From Planctomycetales bacterium (lineage in GTDB: Bacteria; Planctomycetota; Planctomycetia; Isosphaerales; Isosphaeraceae), in the NCBI GenBank assembly GCA_027451885.1, contig DAIDHX010000125.1, forward strand, positions 21,215 to 85,214: a DNA stretch of 64,000 nucleotides, in the 5' to 3' direction. Both the position numbers and the translations under genes were made by a program. Below are positions 1 to 9,923 of this stretch, piece after piece. The notes below the pieces were generated by a model that saw nothing but the letters and a program-made list of their open reading frames with translations, was not told where the DNA came from and ran no database searches. Positions within the stretch are counted from its first letter, which is position 1; the number at the start of each line of letters is the position of its first letter.

Positions 1-1
1 C

Positions 2-778
2 GGTATCGGCCGCGAGCTGGTGCGGATTCTCGTCCGTGAGCGGGGCATGACCGTGCTCGCCACGGCGAGGCGGGAGGATCGCTTAACTTCGCTTGCGGCG
101 GAGCTCCCCGCGGGGCGCGTGCAAGTGCTGGCGGGAGACATCGCCTGCCCCTTGTTTCGCGACCGGCTCTGGAATCACGCCGAGCGCGTGCTCGGCGGGG
201 TTGACTGCCTGTTCAATAACGCCGGCGTGGGCGATTACGGTGTGCTGGTGGATCAGGATCCGGCGGTCATCGACCAGGAAATCGCGGTCAATTTGACCGC
301 GGTTGTGGATCTCACGCGCAGGGCGGTGGGGCACATGCGGCTGCGAGGCGGCGGGCAGGTGGTTCAGGTGTCGTCGGTGCTGGGGTTCATGGGCATCCCG
401 GGCGCGGCGGTTTACGCCGCGACCAAGCACGCTGTCAACGGTCTGACGAGCAGCTTGCAATACGAGCTGCACGGCACGGGCGTGCGGGTGTGGGCCGCGT
501 GCCCGGGCCGCACGGAGAGCGAGTTTCGCGCCTCCGCGCTCGGGAGCAAGGGGAATCCGGCGGACCTGCCGCGCGGGGAGCCGGCCGAGCGCGTGGCCCG
601 CGCCATCGTGCGCCAGCTCGACGGCCGCAAGGTGCTTTTCATGCCCACCGCGAAGGCCTGGCTGACGGTGGTCCTCGCGCGCAGGTTCCCTGAGCTGCTG
701 GACTGGATCATGGCGCGGTGGGCGCCAGGCTCGCACCTGCATGTTATTGTTCAAACGAAGCAGAACACGAACATGTGA
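2..778 (+). CDS. SDR family NAD(P)-dependent oxidoreductase (5' truncated by window edge)
   Basis: Classical short-chain dehydrogenase/reductase; the substrate cannot be told from sequence. The frame is already open at base 2 and reads GIGREL, the end of the TGxxxGIG Rossmann motif, so only the first 10-20 residues are missing. Further on are the NNAG motif (nt 215-226), the catalytic serine in QVSSV and the catalytic YAATK (about nt 366-425). The C-terminus is hydrophobic and resembles the membrane-associated tail of DltE/YqjQ-like SDRs. The stop codon lies inside the first copy of a 27-bp tandem repeat, so the last residues may have been altered by that duplication. Family assignment is firm; function is unknown. 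Confidence 0.9.
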   Translation, partial: GIGRELVRILVRERGMTVLATARREDRLTSLAAELPAGRVQVLAGDIACPLFRDRLWNHAERVLGGVDCLFNNAGVGDYGVLVDQDPAVIDQEIAVNLTAVVDLTRRAVGHMRLRGGGQVVQVSSVLGFMGIPGAAVYAATKHAVNGLTSSLQYELHGTGVRVWAACPGRTESEFRASALGSKGNPADLPRGEPAERVARAIVRQLDGRKVLFMPTAKAWLTVVLARRFPELLDWIMARWAPGSHLHVIVQTKQNTNM

Positions 779-826
779 AGGTTTTAAGAAGCGTGCCGGC
801 ATGTGAAGGTTTTGCGAAGCGTGCCG
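772..826. repeat. Two-copy 27-bp tandem repeat across the SDR stop codon
   Basis: Copy 1 is 772-798 and copy 2 is 800-826. They match at 25 of 27 positions and are separated by one base. The first copy contains the TGA of the SDR gene (776-778). The unit begins CATGTGAAGGTTTT and ends AAGCGTGCCG. It could be a local duplication or a fragment of a dispersed intergenic repeat. Confidence 0.8.
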
Positions 827-855
827 AATAAAACGGTCGAGGCAATGACAACCCC

Positions 856-884
856 TTGTCAGGCGATTCGAAGGGGAGTATGAT
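856..884 (+). promoter_or_regulatory. Candidate sigma-70 promoter for the large surface protein
   Basis: TTGTCA (856-861) and TATGAT (879-884) are separated by exactly 17 bp. The next plus-strand gene starts at 1254, which would give a leader of about 360 nt. The rest of 827-1253 holds no convincing gene. Confidence 0.5.
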
Positions 885-1253
885 AAAACAAGCCTGGGAT
901 GGCGACTGAATCATCACCTGAGTTCCGCACACACTGGACGAGTGCGGCCCTTCGGCTCGAGTGCTTGCCTGCGTCGCGACTGGCGTGGAAGCAAGCACCT
1001 TCACACGGCAACGAATGCCGATTCTTTGTGGGTATGGTGCCCCGGACGTTCTGATCCATAAGCACCCGAGTAAGACCCCACGCAAGAACATCTGGTGTAA
1101 CCTCCTGCCGCTCCTGCGAGTGGTGATGGGAGGGTCGTGCATTCAGGGCAGCGATCGATCCCTGAACGGGCATTGAGCCTGTTGCGAGGGAGGATCGGGG
1201 TCCGCGCATCGCACCCAGACGCGCGAAGTGTGCGTGGCCAAGGAGTTCGAGCC

Positions 1254-4200
1254 ATGTCAACGATTACAACAACGCACCCGCGGTTCCATGCAGCCGATCG
1301 CCGGGCGTCTCGGAGGCGGTCGCCGCGGCCCGCCACGCTGGAGATGCTGGAAGTTCGCAGTCTTTTATCCTCGATCGTGGGCCAGGTGATCAACGATCTC
1401 AATGGCAATGCGGTTCGGGATCTCGGTGAGTCGGGAATCCCGGGAGTCACGGTCGCGCTTTCCTCGTTTGACGCCAGTACCGGCGTCTCGACGCAGATCG
1501 CCACGACAACCACGGATTCGGGCGGAGTTTACGACTTCAACAACCTGGGGGCGGGCACATACCTTGTCAGCGAGCCGACGTCGTCGGGCGTGATGCAGAC
1601 GTTCCCGGCGTCGGAGCACGCTGCGCAGTCTTACCTGGTTCAGCTTGGCGCGGGGAATCAGGTGGCGGGGGGAACGTTGTCCGCGCCTTTGACAACTCCC
1701 GCGGATAACTGGCTCGCCTCGCTGCCGGCTTCGACGTACAGCTTCCCGCTGGCGGGGGACTTCATGTTCCAGTTTGGCCCCAGCGGCGTGGCGCCCTCGC
1801 GCGTCTTCTTCACCGGTGAGGCCCAGGTGCAGACCCAGGCTCCCGTCGTCACGACCACGACCAAGGGGGATGGCGGCACCAGCACTGCCATCAGCGTCAA
1901 TGCCACGATGACGAGCTTGCAGCTTGTGGGCACGATCCAGAGCGACCAGCACGGCCAGGGCTATCTGGGGCTCATCACCATGACGCTCACGGCGCCATCG
2001 CCCGGTCTCTTGACCAGCCGTAGCGATAGCACAACGCTGGTTGACAGCAGCTTCGACGTGAGCGCGACCATCCAGATTCCGGACGCGTTCGGCACGCCCA
2101 CGGTGCTGCATACATCGGTTCCGATGGATTTTCTTGCCAAGGAGATCAGCCAGTTCCCGGCCTTCGGCGGGACCTACGCCCAGAATGGAACCCAGCCGCC
2201 GATTCCGCTGGTTGATGCGAACAACCAGCAGCAGGGGCAGCTCTATTTTGGGTCTCTGTGGCCAATGCCCGGTTACGACTTTGGGAACTTCACGGCCGCC
2301 ACGATCCAGGGGCAGGCCTTCATTCAGAATTCGGACGGCAGCATCACGCCGCTTGTGAATCAGCCGATCGTCATTCAGCAGACTGCCGAGACGGCGGGCC
2401 CGACCAGTGAGGGGAGCGGCCAAGGGGGCGGCAATGGAGCGAGCGGACCTCCGGCGGGATTCGGCCCCGCGCCCACGCAGCCGGTGACCTACTACACCGA
2501 TGCGAATGGGAATTACACGATCAAGGGTCTTGGACCCGGAACGTACACGCTCGAGCAGCCGGTCGGCTCGCCGCTCACGCTTGTCAACCCGAGCGGCTCC
2601 GGCATCCAGGGCTATACCATCACGACGCTGGACAGCGGCGCGGTTCTGACGGAAAACTTCACGAACACGTTCACGGCGGGGCTGGTCAACCAGAGCACCG
2701 CGCAGAACTATCCCACGGCCTCGCAGACCATTGTGCCGAATCTGCACATTGGGGCCACGGAGTTCGCGAACGCGCCCGGCCAGGCTTACCTCAACGACGG
2801 CGTGACCTTCGGCGCAGCACTTGTGCCGGGAACGACCGTCCCGTTGACGATCACGACCGTGGTTCCCCAGGGTGAAACCGCGTACCTGAGCGGCTGGCTT
2901 GATGGAAACGGCAACGGTACGTTCACTCCGGCGGACGCGATCCAGATCACGGGCAATCCCAGCGCGACGTCGCTCCAGGACTACGCCGTGAGCGGCGGCC
3001 TGCAGACGCTGACCTTCAACATGGTCGTGCCGGCGGGGCTCACGCTGCCGCCGAGCGGCACGCTGGCAACCTTTGCCCGCTTCCGGCTCACAACCGAGAC
3101 TGGCGTGGGCCCCGCCGATGCCCCAGGGCAATCCCCGCCCTACGACGGCGAAGTTCAAGATATGCCGGTCACCATCTATGCCCCGTCGCAGTTGGGGATC
3201 ATCAACGGGCAAACGTTCGTGGATGTGAACGGCAACGGCGCGATGGATCCTGGCGAGCCCGGGCAGGACGGCTGGAGCGTGGCGCTTGTCAACCTGAACA
3301 ACGGCCAGACCGTGGCCACGCAGACCTCTGGGGCGGTGAGCGTCGACCTGGGCGGCGGGAATGTCGTGACCGAGCATGGGATCTACCAGTTCACGAACGT
3401 GATCCCAGGGAATTACGAGGTCGTGGCAACGCCGCCGGCAGCCTTGCCGGCCGGAGCAACGTCCGTGATCGTGACGGCGCCTGGCACCGAAACCCCAGGT
3501 CAGTCGATCTACCAGATCAACGTCGCGCCCGGTGAGGTGGTTGGCCAGATGCCTTACGGAACCACCCCCGTGATCCCGGGATCGCTTGGCGGCGTCACCC
3601 CCGGAACGGATTCGGTCTTCACGCTCGGCCAGTTCCTGATCACCCAGGGAGGCGGCGGCCATGCCGGCAGCTCGGGCGGTTCCAGCGGGTCGGGAACACA
3701 GGGCGGGTCCGGCGGCAATCAGCCGATCCAGCTCTCCGTGGTGGGCTATACCAGCATCTACCATGGCACGATCACGCAGGGAGGCGTGTTGCCCGCCGAG
3801 ATCACCGGGCTCCAGCTCAAGGGGCTCGCGGTCTCGGAGAGCACCGAGGGAGGTCCGGCGACGGTCCAGGGACCGGTCACGGTGACGCTCGGGTTGTTCC
3901 CGTCGACAGGGACGATCGGCCCATCCGGCCAGTCGTCGGGCGAGACGGCGAGCACGACCGCCAATTTCTCGCTTTACATGAGCTTCGATCTCACCGCGCT
4001 TGGCGACGGCGTGGTGATCAACACCCGGCCGGTCAACGTGAGCGGCTCGGTGCTGCAGATTCCGATGGTCGAGACGCTGCTCAATCGCAGCGGCGGCGGT
4101 TCCCCCGTGCCACTCCGCGATGCCTCGACCGGCCTCGAACCCCTGAGCCTGGTCACGGCCTCGCTGACGACCATGTTCGGCCTCGGCCAGGGCGACTTTT

Positions 4201-6170
4201 ACACGGGCAGCGTCGCCGGCACGGCCTATCAGGACATGAACAACAACAACGTCCGCGATCCAGGCGAGGCAGGGCTCGCGGGCGCAACGGTGATGGTTCA
4301 GCAGATCTCCACCGAAGGCTCGTCCGGTGAGGAGGGCGGCGGCGAGGGCAACGGCAATGGCGGCTCCGGCGGCTCCGGCGGCGCTGGGCAGGGTGAATCC
4401 ACCACGCCGCCGATCTATCTCACCCAGACCAATGCCCAGGGGCAGTGGTCGATCACGGATCTTGGCCCGGGCTCCTACCAGATCACGGAGCTCCCGCCCG
4501 CGACCTACGGCGTCAGCGGCAATCCGCCGACGACCTACCCAGTGACGATCGTCAGCCAGAGCCAGTTCACGGGGCTCGACTTTGGCAATTACCCGATCAA
4601 CCAGCCCCCCGTGATCGCCGCGCCCTCGTCCGCCACGACCCTCGAGGACGGATCGCTCGTCTTCTCGACCAGCACGGCGAACGCGGTCACGGTTTCTGAT
4701 AGCGACGCCGGTACCAATCCGGTCCAGGTGACCCTCGCGACCCCGAACGGGACGATCTCGCTGGCGCAAACCACGGGTCTCACCTTCGTCCAGGGGAGCG
4801 GGTCCAACAGCAGCCAGATCGTGGCGACGGGGACCATTGCCGACATCAACGCCGCGCTCAACGGCGCCTCGTTCAATCCCACGCCGTACACGAATGGAGT
4901 CGGCAATCTTACCGTCTCGGTCAACGATCTGGGCAACTCCGGCTTCGGCGGCCCGCAGACGGCCACGACCACGATTCCGATCGACGTCACCCCGCTGGCG
5001 CACGCTCCCGACCTCACGGTGACGGCGGCCTCGGGATTCGACGGCACTCCGATCTCGCTTGGAATCGCGGTTACACCTTCGGTTCCGTCTCCGACGGAAG
5101 TGCTCTCGGTTGTCGTCAGCGGCGTTCCCGCGAATGCCTCGCTCTCAGTGGGCGCCGACCTGGGCAACGGCCTCTGGCAGCTCACCCCGCAGCAATTGAC
5201 CGGGCTGACCCTGGTTACACCCTACAGCGGAGTTTATCCGCTCACCGTCACCGCAACGGCCACCGAGCCAGCCAATGGCAATACCGCATCCACGGTCAAG
5301 CCGCTGGTGCTCACCGTGAACAACATCGTGCCGCAGCTCTATTCGGCGGGGGACCAGACCGCGAAGGTGGGCGCAGCGTCGACCATCAATCTCGGCAGCT
5401 TCTGGGATACCCCAACCGATGGCGCGTGGAACGTAAACGTGAACTGGGGCGACGCTACATCGACCTCGTTTATCGATGGGGCGACAGGCTCGCTTGGTGC
5501 CGTGCCCCACGCCTACGCGAGAAGCGGGCGATTCGTGGTCACGGTGACCGTTCAGGATAGGGACGGCGGCACGTCGTCGGATCAGTTCCAGGTCACCGTT
5601 GGTCCGACCGAGGTGGCCCAGGTCACCATCGGAGACGGCACGGCCGAGCGCTCGATGATCAAGAGCCTCACCGTGACCTTCACGGGGCCGGTGATTGTTC
5701 TTCCCGGGGCGTTCACCCTGCGTGACCTGCGCGGCCGAACCGTGAACCTGAACGTGGCCACGACTCTGGTCAACGGCCAGACCGTTGCCACGATCACCTT
5801 CCGCGGGCCACGGATCGTGGGCGGCTCGCTCTGGGACGCGCGCTACAAGTTCACCATCAACGGCGCCCGGGTCATCGACGCGACGACCGGCGCAGCGGTC
5901 GATGCCGCTGTGAACGGCCTGGTGGGCAGCAGCCAGGTGGTGCAGTTCCGCCGGCTCTTCGGCGACCTGAACGGCGACGGCATGGTGACCCCGGCGGATT
6001 ACCAGCAGTTCCGCAAGGACTACGGCAGCCGGGCCGGGCAGGCGAACTATCAGTCTGCCTTCGATTACAACAGCAACAACCTGATCGCGGCCGGAGATCG
6101 GACTCAGATTCAGATCAGGCTCCAGCAGTGGATCCGGCAGCAATTGGTGGCGAGCGCAAGGAAACGCTAG
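1254..6170 (+). CDS. Giant modular surface/secreted protein (SdrD-B-like, GEVED, cadherin/PKD-like, dockerin-like)
   Basis: A 1638-residue extracellular protein. Start 1254 is chosen because AAGGAG (1240-1245) sits 8 bp upstream; the frame is open further upstream without such a site. Residues 25-40 carry the planctomycete extracellular motif (LEMLEVRSLLS). Three SdrD B-like (Cna-B fold) repeats start near residues 40, 647 and 985, each with a calcium-site-like D-x-N-G/N-N core followed by DPGE or DLGE. A GEVED-like domain lies near 500-640, a cadherin-like segment near 1115-1250 and a PKD-like domain with WGD near 1360-1450. The C-terminus (about 1568-1625) has DLNGDGMVTPADY and a second degenerate loop, as in dockerin-type EF-hands. 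It is probably an adhesin or matrix protein; the partner is unknown. Confidence 0.9.
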   Translation: MSTITTTHPRFHAADRRASRRRSPRPATLEMLEVRSLLSSIVGQVINDLNGNAVRDLGESGIPGVTVALSSFDASTGVSTQIATTTTDSGGVYDFNNLGAGTYLVSEPTSSGVMQTFPASEHAAQSYLVQLGAGNQVAGGTLSAPLTTPADNWLASLPASTYSFPLAGDFMFQFGPSGVAPSRVFFTGEAQVQTQAPVVTTTTKGDGGTSTAISVNATMTSLQLVGTIQSDQHGQGYLGLITMTLTAPSPGLLTSRSDSTTLVDSSFDVSATIQIPDAFGTPTVLHTSVPMDFLAKEISQFPAFGGTYAQNGTQPPIPLVDANNQQQGQLYFGSLWPMPGYDFGNFTAATIQGQAFIQNSDGSITPLVNQPIVIQQTAETAGPTSEGSGQGGGNGASGPPAGFGPAPTQPVTYYTDANGNYTIKGLGPGTYTLEQPVGSPLTLVNPSGSGIQGYTITTLDSGAVLTENFTNTFTAGLVNQSTAQNYPTASQTIVPNLHIGATEFANAPGQAYLNDGVTFGAALVPGTTVPLTITTVVPQGETAYLSGWLDGNGNGTFTPADAIQITGNPSATSLQDYAVSGGLQTLTFNMVVPAGLTLPPSGTLATFARFRLTTETGVGPADAPGQSPPYDGEVQDMPVTIYAPSQLGIINGQTFVDVNGNGAMDPGEPGQDGWSVALVNLNNGQTVATQTSGAVSVDLGGGNVVTEHGIYQFTNVIPGNYEVVATPPAALPAGATSVIVTAPGTETPGQSIYQINVAPGEVVGQMPYGTTPVIPGSLGGVTPGTDSVFTLGQFLITQGGGGHAGSSGGSSGSGTQGGSGGNQPIQLSVVGYTSIYHGTITQGGVLPAEITGLQLKGLAVSESTEGGPATVQGPVTVTLGLFPSTGTIGPSGQSSGETASTTANFSLYMSFDLTALGDGVVINTRPVNVSGSVLQIPMVETLLNRSGGGSPVPLRDASTGLEPLSLVTASLTTMFGLGQGDFYTGSVAGTAYQDMNNNNVRDPGEAGLAGATVMVQQISTEGSSGEEGGGEGNGNGGSGGSGGAGQGESTTPPIYLTQTNAQGQWSITDLGPGSYQITELPPATYGVSGNPPTTYPVTIVSQSQFTGLDFGNYPINQPPVIAAPSSATTLEDGSLVFSTSTANAVTVSDSDAGTNPVQVTLATPNGTISLAQTTGLTFVQGSGSNSSQIVATGTIADINAALNGASFNPTPYTNGVGNLTVSVNDLGNSGFGGPQTATTTIPIDVTPLAHAPDLTVTAASGFDGTPISLGIAVTPSVPSPTEVLSVVVSGVPANASLSVGADLGNGLWQLTPQQLTGLTLVTPYSGVYPLTVTATATEPANGNTASTVKPLVLTVNNIVPQLYSAGDQTAKVGAASTINLGSFWDTPTDGAWNVNVNWGDATSTSFIDGATGSLGAVPHAYARSGRFVVTVTVQDRDGGTSSDQFQVTVGPTEVAQVTIGDGTAERSMIKSLTVTFTGPVIVLPGAFTLRDLRGRTVNLNVATTLVNGQTVATITFRGPRIVGGSLWDARYKFTINGARVIDATTGAAVDAAVNGLVGSSQVVQFRRLFGDLNGDGMVTPADYQQFRKDYGSRAGQANYQSAFDYNSNNLIAAGDRTQIQIRLQQWIRQQLVASARKR

Positions 6171-6278
6171 GACGATTGTCCGCTGGTTCGGCCCGGTTTT
6201 CCTGGCCGAGCCAGCCCCTTGCCTGAGCCGAGCAATCCGCTGCCAGGCACACGTTGCAGTCCGCCGATCCAGCCGAGG

Positions 6279-6593
6279 TCAATCCTCCGGCTGGATCGGT
6301 TGCTTGATGGACCGAACGAAGTGGTTGCCCTTGCCGCGAGCCTTGAGGTCGAGCGCGAGCGCATCGGCATCGGCCCTGGCGGTGTAGTCGAAGGTGGCGA
6401 CGGTGCGGTCGCCCATGTCGCAGACGGCCCAGACCACGCGCATTCGAGGGGTGGCCTGGGGCCGAGTTTTGCGGGCCGGCTCGAAGCGCGGGCGGGATGG
6501 CGAAGCAGGGCTGGAGCTGTTCGAACGCCCCATGGCCTCGGCGGCCTCGGCCTGGGCTCTGAGCTCATGTCGATTGATCACGCGTCTGCCCAT
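6279..6593 (-). CDS. Conserved planctomycete hypothetical protein, 104 aa
   Basis: No named domain is recognised. The N-terminal half is basic and low-complexity (Ser/Arg/Pro). The C-terminal half is ordered-looking, with RVVWAVCDMGDRTVATFDY and a KGKGNHFVR segment. I recall similar short proteins from planctomycete genomes, so it is likely real and cytoplasmic. ATG at 6593 is preceded by GGGAG about 10 bp upstream. It lies convergent to the giant surface protein and upstream of nothing obviously related. Confidence 0.6.
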   Translation of the reverse strand: MGRRVINRHELRAQAEAAEAMGRSNSSSPASPSRPRFEPARKTRPQATPRMRVVWAVCDMGDRTVATFDYTARADADALALDLKARGKGNHFVRSIKQPIQPED

Positions 6594-6707
6594 GGAACAC
6601 GGCTCCCGTGTCAGTGCGGTTTCGATCCCCCAATCCGCAACGGCTTCCCTGAGAATGATGGCGAATGGTTGCGGCGTGGCAAGACAGATTCGCGGAATCG
6701 CGGCAAA

Positions 6708-7709
6708 TCATTGCGCAGGTTGATCGGTCCGGTCCAGGCGGTCGGCCGGCAAGCGGTAGAGGGTCGACTGATCGATCACGTCGAATCCGAGCGAGCGATA
6801 AAGCGCGAGCGCGGCTTCGTTGGACGAGGACGTTTGGGCCGAGAGGATGGTGACTCCGCTGGCCTGGAGGCGGTGGATGATCTCGCGTACAAGGTGCCGG
6901 CCGTAGCCCTTTTTGCGCTCGGCGGGGATGACCTCGAGCTTCATGAGCCCGGCCCGCGCCCGGCCATCCGCGCGGCCGAAGAGCCCCATGTCCCAGACCT
7001 CGGCCCGGGCGACGACCAGCCCGGAAGTCTTGAGCGCGAGCTCCGCGCGGATGAGCTGGAGCTCGTCGAGCGCAAGCCCGTCCCACCAGGAGCTTGGCAT
7101 GGCGTCCTCGGTGAATTCCACCTGGGTCATCCGCTTGAGGATCACGGCCCTGGGGTCGCGCGGCTCCGGCTGGAGCAGGTCCGCTTCCATGAGGAATGTC
7201 GTGGAAACGGGGTCGTAGCCCAGGTGCGCGAGCGTCTCGTGGAAAAGCTGCTCGCTGCTGGTGACGCCCGAGCCTTCACTGCCGCCGGCAAGCCCCCAGT
7301 AAAACGGGTTGAGCGGGTAAAGCGCGCCGGCGTAAATCACCCGCGCGCCACGCTTCCGCAGGTAGACTTCGGCCTGGCGGACGAGCTGTTCCGCAATCTC
7401 ACGCGCCTGGGAGCCCGGAGCGACGATCAGTTGCGTGATCGTGCCCAGCTCCCGGTTCAGCTCCAGCGGCAGAGGCTCGGCGATGGGATCCTCGGGCCCG
7501 AATCCCGCGTGCACAAAGCCGACAATCTTGCCCTCGATCTCCGCGACAATCAGCCCCCTGGGATCGAAGGTCACGCCGCTCCAGGCATGGCCGTCGAGCT
7601 CGTGCACGCGCGCAGGGCAGATCACCCCAGGCGCGGCCGGACGCTGGTTCCAGAGCCGCGCGAGCGCAGGCGGATCGCTATTGCGAAAAGGGCGAAATGT
7701 GAGCGGCAC
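6708..7709 (-). CDS. Tandem GNAT-domain N-acetyltransferase
   Basis: A 333-residue protein with two GNAT acetyltransferase folds in tandem, about residues 5-150 and 175-320. The second has the acetyl-CoA pyrophosphate-binding loop (RKKGYGR) and the terminal N-x-A-x-x-LYRSLGF strand; the first is more degenerate (LIVAPGSQAREIAEQL). This architecture resembles mycothiol synthase MshD and other two-domain acetyltransferases. The start is GTG at 7709, 8 bp after the stop of the upstream Rieske gene, so the two are probably cotranscribed. The acceptor substrate is unknown. A BshB1-like deacetylase is encoded 2.2 kb away on the other strand, which makes a thiol-related acceptor possible but unproven. 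Confidence 0.85.
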   Translation of the reverse strand: MPLTFRPFRNSDPPALARLWNQRPAAPGVICPARVHELDGHAWSGVTFDPRGLIVAEIEGKIVGFVHAGFGPEDPIAEPLPLELNRELGTITQLIVAPGSQAREIAEQLVRQAEVYLRKRGARVIYAGALYPLNPFYWGLAGGSEGSGVTSSEQLFHETLAHLGYDPVSTTFLMEADLLQPEPRDPRAVILKRMTQVEFTEDAMPSSWWDGLALDELQLIRAELALKTSGLVVARAEVWDMGLFGRADGRARAGLMKLEVIPAERKKGYGRHLVREIIHRLQASGVTILSAQTSSSNEAALALYRSLGFDVIDQSTLYRLPADRLDRTDQPAQ

Positions 7710-7717
7710 GACTATGT

Positions 7718-8026
7718 CTAAGGTACCTCGACCAGAATGTCGTCGTTCTCAATCTTGACCGCAAAAACCGGGTGCTTGATCTTGGGTCCAAACGGTGACG
7801 CCCCGGTGCGCACGTCGAACCGCCAGCCATGCCAGGGGCAAAGAACCGTCGTCCCCTCGAGCGCGCCGTCGGCAAGCGGACCCCCCTGGTGCGGGCAGAT
7901 GCCGTCGATCGCCGAAATCACGCCCCCCACATTGAACAGGGCGTAGATCCGCCCCTCAAACTCCACTTCCTTCGCGCTCCCGATCGGCAGTTCGCTGACC
8001 GTCGCAAGCTTCACGAATCGCCCCAT
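7718..8026 (-). CDS. Rieske [2Fe-2S] ferredoxin-like protein
   Basis: A small soluble Rieske protein of about 102 residues, similar to the NirD or dioxygenase-ferredoxin class. It has both cluster-ligand boxes: C-P-H (GICPHQGGPL) and C-P-W-H (VLCPWHGW). There is no membrane anchor or signal peptide, so it should act in the cytoplasm as an electron-transfer subunit. The internal ATG at 8026 (MGRFVKLA) is preferred over the ATG at 8053 because the conserved fold begins there. AAGGGG lies about 11 bp upstream. The gene precedes the GNAT gene by 8 bp and is divergent from the carotenoid-desaturase-like gene; no oxygenase partner is in view. Confidence 0.88.
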   Translation of the reverse strand: MGRFVKLATVSELPIGSAKEVEFEGRIYALFNVGGVISAIDGICPHQGGPLADGALEGTTVLCPWHGWRFDVRTGASPFGPKIKHPVFAVKIENDDILVEVP

Positions 8027-8261
8027 GCCTCTGGCTTCCCCTTGAGAGCGCAAACCCCGTCCGCAAATCGTGAATCAACCACAAATGAATCCTCGGCGTC
8101 CCAACCGAGAATGCATTCTTGATCTTAACATGACCAATCGGCGTCACTCAAACGCGTCCAGCGCCCTCGACTCCGGGCAATCTTCGCCTAAAACCTTCTT
8201 GCGGGGATTCCGCGCCTGCATTTTGAGCCCCAGGATCAGACCTGGCAGGAATGGATCGCAA

Positions 8262-9878
8262 ATGCCGGAATTCGATGTGATTGTCGTCGGCGGCGGAGTG
8301 GGCGGACTGGTCGCCGCTGGGCTCGCCCAGCGCCTGGGTTTATCTGTTCTCCTGCTCGAGTCGCACGCGTCGGTCGGAGGCTGCGCTGGCTATTTTGAGC
8401 GCGGACCCTTCGCATTTGACGCAGGCGCCACGGCGCTCATGGGCATCGAACCCGGCGAACCGCTCGGCGATGTGTTTGCCATGCTGGGGCTCGAGCTCAA
8501 ATCCACCCAGGCCGGCTACCGCGTTCATCTCCCCGATCAGTCGTTCGACCTGCCAACTGACGCGTCCCGATTTGAGCACGACGTCATTCCTCGGCTGGTT
8601 CAGGCACGCTCCAACCAGCAACGCGCGCGTTTATTTTGGCGTCTTCAGGAGCAGGTGGGTCGAACGCTCTTCGAGTGTGCGGGGGCGATCCCGCGTTTGC
8701 CCCTGGGTTCGGCGTCCGACGTGATGACCAATCTGGCTGCGCTTGGGTTGGGGGGTTCGCTGGCGGCGGCCACCGCGGCGGTGACGGTTCAAAACGTGCT
8801 CGGAGCGCTGGGGCTCGGGGAGGAGACGAAGCTGGCGGCGTTGCTTGCGATGTTGCTGGAGGACACGGCGCAGGCGGGTCCGGACGTGGTGCCGTTTGCG
8901 AATGCCTCGGCCTGTTTGCATGCCTATCGGCGTGGTATGCGGCGGCCGCGGGGGGGAATGAAGGCGTTTGTGGAGGCGCTTGCCGATGGCTTTCACGCCG
9001 CTGGCGGGGCGATCCGCCTGGCCGACCCGGTGAGTCGCGTGCGGGCGATCGCCCGCGGCCCGGGCGAGGCAGAACGTTCGTTCGCGGTGCACACCCGGCG
9101 CGGGGGGATATACCAGGGTCGACAGGTGGTCTTTAACTTGCCGCTCGACCTCGCGGCGAAGCTGCTCGACCGCCCGCTCACGCACGGTCTGGGGTCAAGC
9201 GAACGGCGATCGCGGGCAACCTGGGGTGCGTTCACCGGGTATCTGGCGATTGATCGTGCCGCCGTGCCGGATGACACACCGTTGTTCCATCACGTGCTGA
9301 GGTCGTACGCGCCGCCGCTTCACGACGGCAATAATGTCCTGATCTCGCTTTCGCCGCTTGAGGATCGTGGCTACGGGCCGCCGGGTGTGCGCGTCGCCAC
9401 GCTCTCCACGCATACGTTCCCGCACGAATGGCAAGGGCTCGACGCCGCCGGTTATCGGGAGCGCAAGAACGCGTTCGCGGAGCGAATGCTGTCCGCGCTT
9501 GGCCAGGCGCTGCCGGAGGCGCCTGGGGCAATCGTTCACGCCGAATTCGGGACCCCGCGCACCTTCGCTCGTTATACAAGACGGCGCGCGGGCGCGGTGG
9601 GCGGGCCCCCCGCCACGCGCTGGAATACCAACGCCTTCGCCGTCGGCCCAAACGTGCTTGGCCCGGGAATCTTCGTCACGGGAGATTCGGTATTCCCAGG
9701 GCAGGGGACCATGGCGGTTGCGATCTCGGCGATTCGCGTGGTCGAGCAGCTTGTCGGCGTGCGCTGGGGCGACCTGCGGAAAGCACCGCCAGCGGTTCTC
9801 GCGACGGCTCGTGCGCATGCGCCCGCCCTCACGCCCGCGCATGAGTCCGGGCTTGCGGCCACCGGCCAGAAACCCTAG
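8262..9878 (+). CDS. CrtI/CrtISO-like FAD-dependent oxidoreductase
   Basis: A 538-residue flavoprotein of the phytoene desaturase / carotenoid isomerase superfamily. The N-terminus has the FAD dinucleotide-binding signature (VVGGGVGGLVAAGLAQRLG, then LLESHASVGGCAGYF). The C-terminus has the matching FAD site (GIFVTGDSVFPGQGTMAVAISAIRV). ATG 8262 is chosen because the Rossmann strand begins 5 residues later; the open upstream extension is composition-biased and unlike the family. The family desaturates or isomerises carotenoids or other polyenes. No other carotenoid gene is in the window, so the substrate stays open. It is followed by the BshB1-like gene after 45 bp. Confidence 0.85.
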   Translation: MPEFDVIVVGGGVGGLVAAGLAQRLGLSVLLLESHASVGGCAGYFERGPFAFDAGATALMGIEPGEPLGDVFAMLGLELKSTQAGYRVHLPDQSFDLPTDASRFEHDVIPRLVQARSNQQRARLFWRLQEQVGRTLFECAGAIPRLPLGSASDVMTNLAALGLGGSLAAATAAVTVQNVLGALGLGEETKLAALLAMLLEDTAQAGPDVVPFANASACLHAYRRGMRRPRGGMKAFVEALADGFHAAGGAIRLADPVSRVRAIARGPGEAERSFAVHTRRGGIYQGRQVVFNLPLDLAAKLLDRPLTHGLGSSERRSRATWGAFTGYLAIDRAAVPDDTPLFHHVLRSYAPPLHDGNNVLISLSPLEDRGYGPPGVRVATLSTHTFPHEWQGLDAAGYRERKNAFAERMLSALGQALPEAPGAIVHAEFGTPRTFARYTRRRAGAVGGPPATRWNTNAFAVGPNVLGPGIFVTGDSVFPGQGTMAVAISAIRVVEQLVGVRWGDLRKAPPAVLATARAHAPALTPAHESGLAATGQKP

Positions 9879-9923
9879 CCTCGAGCGGTCGTTCTGGATC
9901 ACGACCTTTGAGGGCACGCTGCG

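Noticed and set aside
1365..5003. 1212-codon open frame on the minus strand
   Set aside because: It lies antisense to the giant surface protein, is Arg/Gly/His-rich as expected from GC-rich codon shadowing, and has no domain.
6219..7721. 500-codon plus-strand frame
   Set aside because: Shadow of the 104-aa hypothetical and tandem GNAT genes on the minus strand.
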